Shown piece after piece: positions 6,973 through 13,444 of a stretch of DNA of 21,592 nucleotides; within the stretch, counting starts at the first letter, position 1; each line of letters opens with the position of its first letter. The translations under genes were made by a program, and so were the position numbers. A model generated the notes under the pieces. That model made no database searches. It saw only the letters and a program-made list of their open reading frames with translations, and had not been told where the DNA came from. The stretch is from a virus: the IMG/VR virus record IMGVR_UViG_3300018078_000006, positions 1 to 21,592 of that record; one strand, given 5' to 3'.

Positions 6973-7442
6973 CGCTCTACAACCAGTTCCCCACGGACGC
7001 GCACCGTCGCGTCGCCGGCAACCTGACGCAGCCGCGCACCGTCGCCGCGTTGGCGCGCGCGCTCGACGACGACCCGTACGTGCCCTTGGGTCTCGGCGAC
7101 GAGCCGATCCTCGAGGCGATGCTGGGGACGCTGCTCGAGATCGGCGACGTCGTCAACCTCGGCAAGCTGCAAACCGTTAACGAATTGGCTCTGGCGCCGC
7201 TTGTGCATCCGCAGGCGATCACCCTGCACGAGGAGAAGGCGGCGATCCTCCGCGAGCGCGCCGAGGCGCAACCTAGGCGCTACCTAGGTGACGGCGACCA
7301 GTGGATCCTCAGCGAGCAGGGGCTCGCGAAGCTGAAGGGGCCGGCGCCACCGGCACAGATCCCCGCACCGCCGCCCGCCGAGGCTGAGCCTGCGCCGGTG
7401 GAGCTCGGCCGGTTGCGCGGCTGGCTGAGGAGGCACCGATGA
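6969..7442 (+). CDS. Winged-helix-like protein
   Basis: The product has 157 residues, from a GTG in a GTGA overlap with the portal stop. The first 125 residues look like a winged helix-turn-helix: AHRRVAGNLTQPRTVAALAR (11-30) as the first helices, ILEAMLGTLLEIGDVVNLGK (47-66) as the recognition region and first wing strand, and WILSEQGLAKL (112-122) as the final strand and helix. A Pro/Ala-rich linker (125-144) leads to a basic end, RLRGWLRRHR. Such folds usually bind DNA, and sitting directly behind the portal it could be a regulator or a virion protein that touches packaged DNA. Two ACCTAGG elements 11 bp apart lie within its coding sequence. It ends in ATGA with the next gene. Confidence 0.6.
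   Translation: MTLYNQFPTDAHRRVAGNLTQPRTVAALARALDDDPYVPLGLGDEPILEAMLGTLLEIGDVVNLGKLQTVNELALAPLVHPQAITLHEEKAAILRERAEAQPRRYLGDGDQWILSEQGLAKLKGPAPPAQIPAPPPAEAEPAPVELGRLRGWLRRHR
7271..7288 (+). repeat. Two ACCTAGG elements with 11-bp spacing
   Basis: ACCTAGG at 7271-7277 recurs at 7282-7288. The same CCTAGG core with the same 11-bp period appears in three copies in the intergenic region at 10377-10409. It lies inside a coding sequence, so codon constraint could also explain it. Confidence 0.5.
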
Positions 7443-7957
7443 GCGACTACGCGATCCAGCTCCCCGCGGTTAACCCCGGGCTAACCATGCGAGACCTGCT
7501 CGAGGTCGTGAAGGGGAAGCTCGCCGAGCTCGGCCTCGAGATGGCCGGCTTCTCGAACGCCCAAGAGCTCGAGGTTCTCGATTCGGTGTTCGGGGATCAC
7601 GCCTCGATCAACCTCAACGCCGCCCCGACCTATCTCGCGCTGACCACGAGTGCCGTCGGCGAGACCGATACCGGCGCGTCGCTCGTCGAGGCCGCGTACA
7701 CCGGGTACGCCCGCAAGAGCATCGCCGCCGCCGACATGAGCGCGGCCTCGGGCGGCTCGAAGACGAACTCGGCGCTGCTGACGTTCGCGGACTGCACTGC
7801 CGGCTCGAGCGTGGTGATCGGCTGGGCGGTCTGCACAACCTCGGGCACCGGCACCGGCGCCGTGATCGTGTTCGGCACCTGTACCAGCGTGACGATCTCG
7901 CCGACTCAGATGCCCGCCCGGGTGCAGCCGTCCGGGCTGACTGTGACCCTCGACTGA
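7439..7957 (+). CDS. Probable small virion (decoration/fibre-type) protein
   Basis: The product has 172 residues. A helical N-terminus (about 17-45) precedes a beta-rich domain with the pattern PTYLALTTSAVGETDTGASLVEA (about 62-84), then YTGYARKS, and TFADCTAGSSVVIGWAVC ending in a strand LTVTLD. This resembles the common small phage proteins that begin 'LYLALTT...' and are annotated as tail-fibre or capsid-decoration proteins; that likeness is from memory of the pattern, not a search. It would sit on the outside of the particle. It overlaps the previous gene by ATGA. The following gene starts 11 bases after its stop, with a GGAG between. Confidence 0.6.
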   Translation: MSDYAIQLPAVNPGLTMRDLLEVVKGKLAELGLEMAGFSNAQELEVLDSVFGDHASINLNAAPTYLALTTSAVGETDTGASLVEAAYTGYARKSIAAADMSAASGGSKTNSALLTFADCTAGSSVVIGWAVCTTSGTGTGAVIVFGTCTSVTISPTQMPARVQPSGLTVTLD

Positions 7958-7967
7958 TGGAGACCTG

Positions 7968-9185
7968 ATGAGACGCACTCTCGTTCTTCTTGCCCTGGCC
8001 GCGACAGCGGCCTTTTTTGTGCTCGCGCTGCCCGCGGCGGCCACTCATGGGCAGCCGCACATCACGATCACCGGCGCAAGCGAGACCGGCTTCGACGTCG
8101 CGGTCTCGGAGGCCCTATGCGGCAGCAACTACCAAGTCGATGTTCGGGTCGCGGAGACCGGCGAGCTCCTTGCGACGCAGCAGGTCTCTACGAACGTGTG
8201 CCCACCGCCTCCACCGCCACCACCGCCGCCGCCGCCCGCGGTGTGCGACATCGAAGTCGCGGCCGGCGCGAGCATCCAGGCGGGCGTCGACGCGGCCGGC
8301 CCGCTCGACGGCGCCAAGGTGTGCGTCCACTACGCGACCTACAACCAGCAGATCCGCTGCGACGGAACCGACGGCGGAGCACCAGGCGTCAACACGGTTC
8401 TGATGGGCTACCCGGGCGAGCCTAAGCCGGTGCTGACCGGCACGTTCGACGGCATCGTTCGGATCGCCTGCTCGAACTGGCGGCTCGAGGGGTTCGACAT
8501 CGCCGGGCCGTCCGGGGTCGGCAAGACGAACATCTACGGGGTCTCCGGGGCGTTCGTGGAGATCGTCCGCAACAAGATCCACGACTCGGTTTGTCAGGGC
8601 GTCTCAAGTGACGCTACGGCGACCGACTACCTGTTCGACTCGAACGAGGTCTACCGCAACGGTGTGACCCACGCCTGCGACCAGCAGGCTCACGGCATCT
8701 ACTTCCGCGGCGACCGATGCACGATCGTCAACAACCTGATCCGTAACAACGAGGACTATGGGATCCAGCGCTACCCGTCCGGCAAGGACTGCCTGATCGC
8801 CTACAACACGATCGTCGGCAACGGGTTCGGCGACAACGGCAACAAGTCGGGGATCGTCCTTGGCGGCTCGGGCTCCATGACCGGCAACAAGATCATCAGC
8901 AACGTGATCTCGGGGAACGCCGCGTACGGGATCCACCGCTCGGGCTCAAACGGCTCCTGTGACATCCACGGGAACATGGGCGTCAACCCGTCCGGCCTCG
9001 TCGAGAGCGGATTCCCTTCGGGGTGCGTCGGTGTGAACAGCGCCGTCAATCCGCTGCTCGATGCGACCTGGCGCCTGATGGCGGGCAGCCCGGCGATCGA
9101 CGCTGGGGATCCCGCGTTTGCGCCGCCGACTGACTTCGACGGCGTACCGAGAAGTACCCCCGACATAGGAGCGTACGAGCGATGA
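7968..9185 (+). CDS. Exported, cysteine-rich parallel beta-helix protein
   Basis: The product has 405 residues. Residues 1-25 are a textbook Sec signal peptide: RR at 2-3, hydrophobic LVLLALAATAAFFVLALP (5-22), then AAA before a likely cut near 25. A short beta domain (30-77) leads to C78, twelve prolines (79-90) and C93. A right-handed beta-helix follows (about 100-370), with repeated N/D-rich turns of the type NNLIRNNEDYGI and NVISGNAAYGI. The end, SPAIDAGDP (374-382) ... DIGAYER, is the closing motif seen in secreted bacterial beta-helix proteins. Twelve cysteines, an even number, fit disulfides outside the cytoplasm. GGAG 5 bases upstream supports this start. Polysaccharide binding or cleavage is plausible from the fold, but I cannot identify catalytic residues. 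A signal peptide is unusual for a virion protein. Confidence 0.8.
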   Translation: MRRTLVLLALAATAAFFVLALPAAATHGQPHITITGASETGFDVAVSEALCGSNYQVDVRVAETGELLATQQVSTNVCPPPPPPPPPPPPAVCDIEVAAGASIQAGVDAAGPLDGAKVCVHYATYNQQIRCDGTDGGAPGVNTVLMGYPGEPKPVLTGTFDGIVRIACSNWRLEGFDIAGPSGVGKTNIYGVSGAFVEIVRNKIHDSVCQGVSSDATATDYLFDSNEVYRNGVTHACDQQAHGIYFRGDRCTIVNNLIRNNEDYGIQRYPSGKDCLIAYNTIVGNGFGDNGNKSGIVLGGSGSMTGNKIISNVISGNAAYGIHRSGSNGSCDIHGNMGVNPSGLVESGFPSGCVGVNSAVNPLLDATWRLMAGSPAIDAGDPAFAPPTDFDGVPRSTPDIGAYER

Positions 9186-9418
9186 ACTTCGAGCAGATGA
9201 TCGACGCGGGGCTCGTGTCTAAGGACGGGTGGCCCGACACGGCCTGGTTCGTCAGGGACGGCAAGATCGAGAAGGTGGAGGGCTGGCTGAGGATCCAGCA
9301 GCTTCTCCGCGAGGACGCCAGCTACCCGGTCCAGATGCACGGCACCCTCGAAGACGCGGAGGAGTACGTCCGCATGACCTATCACCCCGTCGAATGGCAC
9401 GAGGCGAACCGTGGCTAG
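9182..9418 (+). CDS. Small acidic hypothetical protein (78 aa)
   Basis: The 78-residue product overlaps the beta-helix gene by ATGA and the next gene by 8 bp. It has aromatic and charged residues spread throughout (for example GWPDTAWFVRDGKIEKVEGW, 16-35) and a helical end (LEDAEEYVRMTYHPVEWHEA, about 56-75). No family is recognised. Tight coupling to the exported beta-helix protein suggests it may be made in step with it. Confidence 0.65.
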   Translation: MNFEQMIDAGLVSKDGWPDTAWFVRDGKIEKVEGWLRIQQLLREDASYPVQMHGTLEDAEEYVRMTYHPVEWHEANRG

Positions 9419-9875
9419 GTACGCGGGGACCATCAAGAACGCGGCTAGCGCCGCGACGATCGATCTCGCGCAGCTCCAAATCTGGAACCCGTCGACGACG
9501 AAGCGGATCAAGGTGCTTCAGATCCACTTGGCGAAGGTCACCGCGGGCGCCGCCGACGAGCCAGTGCTCCGCCGCTCGACCGGCAGGGGCGCAACGCCGG
9601 GGACGACGGTTACGCCGACGTCGGTGATGGAGTACGAGCAGATCGCCGCGCCGCCGTCCGCGTTCGTTCTCGAGTCAGGGGCGTTCGGCACACAGCCAAC
9701 CTTCGCGGCCGGCCACCTACACGGATTCATCCTGCCGGCCGCGATCGGCTCGGGAATGATGTGGGTGTTCGACGACAACGGCATCGAAGTCCCCTCCGCC
9801 TCGGGCCTGTGTGTCGTCACCGGCATCGCCCTGGCGTTCCCAGCCTCCCGCTGGACCGTGATCGTCGAGGACTAA
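9411..9875 (+). CDS. Probable virion structural protein (154 aa)
   Basis: The product has 154 residues from GTG 9411, preceded by GAGG at 9401-9404. It is beta-rich. It opens with RYAGTIKNAASAATIDLAQL, continues with strands and with VLRRSTGRGATPGTTVTPTS (about 52-71), and ends GIALAFPASRWTVIVED. It resembles small accessory head or decoration proteins found in many tailed-phage structural operons; I base this on pattern only. It sits among other candidate outer-surface proteins. Confidence 0.6.
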   Translation: MARYAGTIKNAASAATIDLAQLQIWNPSTTKRIKVLQIHLAKVTAGAADEPVLRRSTGRGATPGTTVTPTSVMEYEQIAAPPSAFVLESGAFGTQPTFAAGHLHGFILPAAIGSGMMWVFDDNGIEVPSASGLCVVTGIALAFPASRWTVIVED

Positions 9876-9876
9876 A

Positions 9877-10371
9877 ATGCAGTTCGTAAACAGGGACACC
9901 GGCAACGTATGGGTCCCGATCACCACGAACCAAGCAGGGTCATGGGCGGCGGCACGGCAGGCTACGGTCGCCGGCTTCTGGACTAACCCGCCGACCCCTC
10001 ATCCCGCCGCAGCCCCGCCGGTTGGCAGCCGCATCTTCTTCGTCGAGGAGGCCGTTGCCGCAGGCCCGGTCGATCTCGACCTGCAGAGCTCCGCTGGCGC
10101 CGCCGCTGGCACGGCCGAAGTGAAGGCGGCAACCGACGTCGTCCCCGCTGCCTCCGCCGCCGCTGCCGCCGGCGCCGCTTCGGTCCTCGCGGCGGTCACG
10201 TTGCAACTCGCGACCGATGCCGCTGTCGCGGCCGGCGCTGCCGCGGTGAAGGCCGCGACCTCCGTGCTCCTCGCCGCGGCGCCGTGCGTCTGCTCAGCCT
10301 CCGCGGCGATAGAGGCCGGAGAGCAGGCACCCGCGTCCGCGGACCGGATGCGCGACGGCCACGGAATCTAG
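9877..10371 (+). CDS. Ala-rich protein with internal repeats, probable virion protein
   Basis: The product has 164 residues. Residues 1-60 look folded (QFVNRDTGNVWVPITTNQAG, then GSRIFFVEEAVAAGPVDLDL). Residues about 66-135 are three related units of roughly 20-25 residues rich in Ala, with AAG-x-A-x-VKAAT at the first and third. This kind of periodic Ala/Gly/Val sequence is seen in fibrous or collar-type phage proteins. The last 25 residues differ and are polar. It starts one base after the previous stop. It is the last gene before the only long non-coding gap, so it may end a transcription unit. Confidence 0.6.
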   Translation: MQFVNRDTGNVWVPITTNQAGSWAAARQATVAGFWTNPPTPHPAAAPPVGSRIFFVEEAVAAGPVDLDLQSSAGAAAGTAEVKAATDVVPAASAAAAAGAASVLAAVTLQLATDAAVAAGAAAVKAATSVLLAAAPCVCSASAAIEAGEQAPASADRMRDGHGI

Positions 10372-10376
10372 GGCCC

Positions 10377-10409
10377 TCCTAGGAGCGTCCTAGGAGCGTC
10401 CTAGGAGCG
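10377..10409 (+). repeat. Three perfect tandem copies of an 11-bp unit
   Basis: TCCTAGGAGCG is repeated at 10377-10387, 10388-10398 and 10399-10409 without a mismatch. Each unit holds the 8-bp palindrome TCCTAGGA, so a symmetric protein could bind successive faces about one helical turn apart. It begins six bases after the stop of the preceding gene. Confidence 0.9.
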
Positions 10410-10412
10410 GTG

Positions 10413-10422
10413 ATCCCGGGAT
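10413..10422. other. Perfect 10-bp palindrome ATCCCGGGAT
   Basis: ATCCCGGGAT lies three bases after the last tandem repeat. It is a possible dimer binding site. It has no loop and no T-run, so it is not a normal terminator. Confidence 0.5.
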
Positions 10423-10545
10423 GCCCTGCTCAGCCGTTCCGCCGAGTTCAACAGAGGGACGCGGCCACCCCGGTAGCGAGTCTGCTGCCGCCCCGCAGCG
10501 CCCTCGACTCTAGCCCACACACACGCACGCAGACCACCTATATAG

Positions 10546-10887
10546 ATGGGTCTCGTCCGAGGGAAAGACATCAAGCAGAAGGCGATCGCGCAGGTCGCGA
10601 CCCCCGGCACCCTCGACATCGAGCTCGACGCGGACATCGGGCCACAGACCCGCGTCTACGTGATCGGGATCGTGCTCGCCAGCCCCGCCGCCGGAACGGT
10701 CAAGTTCACCAGCGGCGGCGCTGACATCACCGGCGCCGTCAACGTCGGCGCGAACGGCGGATACACCGCCATCGGCGACGTCGACTCCCCCGTGCTCGAG
10801 AGCACCCTCGGCAACGGCCTCGCCCTCGTGTCCGCCGGTGCCGGTGCGGGCGCGAACGGCTGGATTCGTTACTACCTCGGACCGTAG
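10546..10887 (+). CDS. Probable small capsid-associated protein (113 aa)
   Basis: The product has 113 residues with a beta-rich pattern: RVYVIGIVLASPAAGTVKFT (36-55), a Gly-rich middle (VNVGANGGYTAIGD) and GWIRYYLGP at the end. It looks like small decoration or head-accessory proteins of tailed phages; that is a pattern judgement. The ATG follows an in-frame TAG immediately (TATATAG-ATG), so no upstream start is possible. There is no SD, which suggests leaderless or weak initiation. It is the first gene of the scaffold-capsid block. Confidence 0.65.
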   Translation: MGLVRGKDIKQKAIAQVATPGTLDIELDADIGPQTRVYVIGIVLASPAAGTVKFTSGGADITGAVNVGANGGYTAIGDVDSPVLESTLGNGLALVSAGAGAGANGWIRYYLGP

Positions 10888-10902
10888 AAAGGACTCTCTC
10901 TC

Positions 10903-11244
10903 ATGGGCAACTGCACAGTCGCGATCCGCCGGAAGCACAGCGGGCGCACCAACGGTTTCAGCACCATCGTCGACATCAACCTCTCCGCGTCGTACGCGAC
11001 CGGCGGCGACACCGTCCCGCTCGCGGCCTTGGGGCTCGGGATGGGCCGCTTGACGTCGCTGATGCTGCAGAGCGGCGTTAGCTCGCCGGGAGGCCACGCG
11101 CTCGAGGTCGTCAACGGCGCGACCGAGGACGTCGCCCCGAAGATCCGGGCGCGCGACGTCGCCTCGGGGGCCGAGCTCACGAACGCGACCGACCAGTCCG
11201 CGCAGTCGATCCGCGCCGAGGCGTACTTCTCGGCCCTGCCATGA
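10903..11244 (+). CDS. Probable small virion protein (113 aa)
   Basis: The product has 113 residues. AAGGA upstream, about 8 bases away, supports ATG 10903. The sequence has beta strands and the phrase SASYATGGDTVPLAALGLGM (28-47), which recurs as a theme (Y-x-GG...LGL) in small head proteins of several phages. It ends in an ATGA overlap with the scaffold gene. It is probably a head decoration or accessory protein made together with scaffold and capsid protein. The assignment rests on pattern and position. Confidence 0.6.
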   Translation: MGNCTVAIRRKHSGRTNGFSTIVDINLSASYATGGDTVPLAALGLGMGRLTSLMLQSGVSSPGGHALEVVNGATEDVAPKIRARDVASGAELTNATDQSAQSIRAEAYFSALP

Positions 11245-12026
11245 CCGACCGTCAGCTGACAGTCAGCGCGCCGGTCTCCGGGCCTCTCGCCGAGGCGACG
11301 CGGTTCCTCCGCTTCGAGTTCCCCGAGGGAGCCGCCGCCGGCGAGCCAGCCGGAGACCCTGCAGGCGAACCGGCCGGCGAACCAGCATGGACGGGCCCGT
11401 CTCAGGAGGACTGGACGTCGGTGCAGGAGACGATGGCGCTCGTCCGCGAGGCGATGCAGCCACGCGAGCCCGACCCCGCCCACCAGCCCGAGGCCGGGCA
11501 GCAGCCGCTCGAGATCCCCGACCCCTATGCCGACCCGGAAGGGTTCGCGAACTGGCTCGACGAGCGCACCGATCAGCGGATCGCCCCGTACTCCGAGTTC
11601 GTGCAGCGGCAGGAGTACCAGGAGGGCGAGCAGCGGGGCATGGACATCATCGCCGACTTGGAGTCCGGCGGCCAAGAGCTGATCGGCAAGGCCGGCGAGG
11701 GGCAGGAGCTCGAAATGGACTCCCGCAAGGTCGCCTACGAGCTCGCCCGCGTGTTCTTCCCCGAGGCGCAGGCGAAGCACGGTCCCGGCAACCGCGCCGC
11801 CGAGGCCGCCTTGGAGCGCGCCGTCGGCGTCGTCCGGCAGCTCGAGGGCGTGATCGGCGAGGCGTACCACCAGCGGAAGATCAACGAGCTCCGCACGCTC
11901 GGGCAGGCGCCCCGCGACCTTGGCGGGCAGGGGCCGGCCGGTAGCGAGGAGCGGATCGCCCGCGGCGGCGACGAGCTCGACCTGGCCCGCCGGTTCGTCG
12001 CGGAGCGCGGCATCCCCACCGTCTAA
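11241..12026 (+). CDS. Capsid scaffolding protein (putative)
   Basis: The product has 261 residues, acidic and mostly helical, directly before the major capsid gene: the usual place and character of a scaffold that guides shell assembly and then leaves. A flexible N-terminal part carries the tetrapeptide AGEP/AGDP four times (about 33-49). Helices cover about 54-75 and 105-210. The C-terminal region (230-261) is charged, with a short helix DELDLARRFVAERG, as in scaffolds that bind the coat protein through their C-terminus. Sequence similarity among scaffolds is low, so this call depends on position and composition. Confidence 0.75.
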   Translation: MTDRQLTVSAPVSGPLAEATRFLRFEFPEGAAAGEPAGDPAGEPAGEPAWTGPSQEDWTSVQETMALVREAMQPREPDPAHQPEAGQQPLEIPDPYADPEGFANWLDERTDQRIAPYSEFVQRQEYQEGEQRGMDIIADLESGGQELIGKAGEGQELEMDSRKVAYELARVFFPEAQAKHGPGNRAAEAALERAVGVVRQLEGVIGEAYHQRKINELRTLGQAPRDLGGQGPAGSEERIARGGDELDLARRFVAERGIPTV

Positions 12027-12071
12027 CCCTTTTCCCTCTCAACCTCTACCTCAACTCGAACCTGAAAGAGC

Positions 12072-12077
12072 AGGAGA
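12072..12077 (+). promoter_or_regulatory. Ribosome binding site of the capsid gene
   Basis: AGGAGA lies just before ATG 12079, and a longer purine tract (GAAAGAGCAGGAGAAA) covers the whole leader end. It selects ATG 12079 over an upstream start of the same frame at 11920 inside the scaffold gene. Confidence 0.65.
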
Positions 12078-12078
12078 A

Positions 12079-13419
12079 ATGACCGACATCACAAGAGCAG
12101 CATGGGCCGACTACCTGTTCGAGCAGCAGGGCGTCGTCGTCGAGCTGTACCCCTCCGAAGCGCCGTTCCTGGCCGAGCTCTCAGGCTTCGACGCGAAAGC
12201 TCGGGCAACGGACCGGCACTCAAAGGTCCGGCGGATCTCGGAGGAAATGGACGGAGGCCGCGACCTGTTCGTCGGCGGCCAGCAGGTCCGTCACACGCTC
12301 AAGATGGCCGGGCTCCCGGGCGGCGGAAACCCGACCGAGAACTCGACGTGGAACCAGCCGCACGCGCCCGACACGGAGAAGGCGCTGATCAACCTCGTCC
12401 GGTTCCTGATCCCGTTCGCGATCACCGTCGATCTCGAGCGCGACTCGATGAACAACAGCAACGCCGAGGCCGTGGCGGAGAACATCAAGGACGCCCGGAT
12501 CGCGATGGCGAAGCTGCAGAACCTCGAGTACATCGGGGACGGCACCGGCCTTAACGGTGTCATTACCGACGGCGCAACCTCCCTAACCACGACGATTTCT
12601 GCCGCAACCTTCAACCCTGACGTGCTTTTGCCGGGCACTGTGTGGGACGTGAGGACGCGGGCGTCGGGTGCCGATCCTGGGCAGGGGAACCGCCGCCGCA
12701 TCGTCTCGGTCAACGAGACGACCCGCGTCGTGACGTGGGACACCGCCCAGCAGGCGTCGGATGGCGGCTCGGGCTCGATCGTCCATACGTCGGCCGACGG
12801 CATCTACGTGCCCGGCCTCGGTAACGCGGCCGGTACGGGTGGCCCGTTCAACACCGCCGGCACCCAGGCGGCGCAGGGGCTCGAGCAGGCCGCCGCGATC
12901 ACCGGCACGTTCGAGGGCGTCGACAAAGCGGTGTTCCCGCAGTGGCAGGGAACCGACGGAAGGGTCGGCGACACGACCGTCGTCCCGCTGTCGCAGCAGG
13001 TCCTCGACACCGCCGTCCGGCGAGGACGCCGGTCAGGCATCGGCGCGTGGGACTACGGTCTCGGCGACCCCGCCGCGATCGACGTTTTCAAGCAGGGGCT
13101 TTACAGCTTGGGGCGTTATGAGTTGGAAGTCACAACTCTCAAGAGCGGTTTCAGCGGCATCGTGTACGACGGCTCCGACCGTCCGTTCCCGATGATCAAG
13201 GAGCCGATGCACGCCAAGTCGGCCGTCAAGCTGATCCCGATGGAGGCCTTCATCCTCTACGGGGACAAGGTCGGCCCGAAGTTCCTCGACGACGACGGGT
13301 CGATGTGGCGGCGCTTCAACCGAGCACTCCCCAAGGAGGCCGATCTTCTCGACCGGACTCAGCTCGGCGTGAAGGCGTGCAACCAGCTCGTCTTCCTCGG
13401 GAACCTGGCGGTCACGTAA
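12079..13419 (+). CDS. Major capsid protein
   Basis: The product has 446 residues, in the range for an HK97-fold coat with an inserted domain. An N-terminal helix with FEQQGVVVELYPSEAPFLAEL (about 14-34) is followed by the extended E-loop-like region, including GLPGGGNPTENSTWNQPHAP (about 81-100). A long spine-like helix comes next, MNNSNAEAVAENIKDARIAM (about 124-143). A Thr/Gly-rich insertion spans about 165-270, followed by a C-terminal P/A-domain region ending KACNQLVFLGNLAVT. Position after scaffold and before head-completion genes agrees. Similarity to a named coat protein was not checked. Confidence 0.85.
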   Translation: MTDITRAAWADYLFEQQGVVVELYPSEAPFLAELSGFDAKARATDRHSKVRRISEEMDGGRDLFVGGQQVRHTLKMAGLPGGGNPTENSTWNQPHAPDTEKALINLVRFLIPFAITVDLERDSMNNSNAEAVAENIKDARIAMAKLQNLEYIGDGTGLNGVITDGATSLTTTISAATFNPDVLLPGTVWDVRTRASGADPGQGNRRRIVSVNETTRVVTWDTAQQASDGGSGSIVHTSADGIYVPGLGNAAGTGGPFNTAGTQAAQGLEQAAAITGTFEGVDKAVFPQWQGTDGRVGDTTVVPLSQQVLDTAVRRGRRSGIGAWDYGLGDPAAIDVFKQGLYSLGRYELEVTTLKSGFSGIVYDGSDRPFPMIKEPMHAKSAVKLIPMEAFILYGDKVGPKFLDDDGSMWRRFNRALPKEADLLDRTQLGVKACNQLVFLGNLAVT

Positions 13420-13444
13420 GCCGGGCGAGAGAGGCCTTGGGCCC

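Larger units (their letters stand above)
10372..10545 (+). promoter_or_regulatory. Non-coding gap with repeats and palindrome, candidate control region
   Basis: These 174 bases separate two long runs of tightly packed genes. They hold the three 11-bp repeats (10377-10409), a palindrome (10413-10422), a CA-rich stretch (10515-10530) and TATATAG directly before ATG 10546. I see no convincing ORF, no -35 box, and no hairpin followed by a T-run. It is the most likely place in the window for a promoter or operator serving the capsid genes, but this is inferred from layout. Confidence 0.35.

Noticed and set aside
7957-7968. Three-codon ORF (ATG GAG ACC TGA) between two genes
   Set aside because: It arises from the GGAG ribosome site and the flanking stop and start codons; nothing suggests a peptide function.
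10377-10409. Possible CRISPR array
   Set aside because: The units are 11 bp and directly adjacent with no spacers, and no cas-like gene is present.
10372-10430. Rho-independent terminator after the 9877-10371 gene
   Set aside because: Palindromes are present, but there is no loop and no T-run after them, so I do not call a terminator.
10410-10724. GTG-started ORF covering the non-coding gap and the next gene's 5' part
   Set aside because: Codon third positions in the gap look random, the start has no SD, and the second half is out of frame with the convincing 10546 gene.
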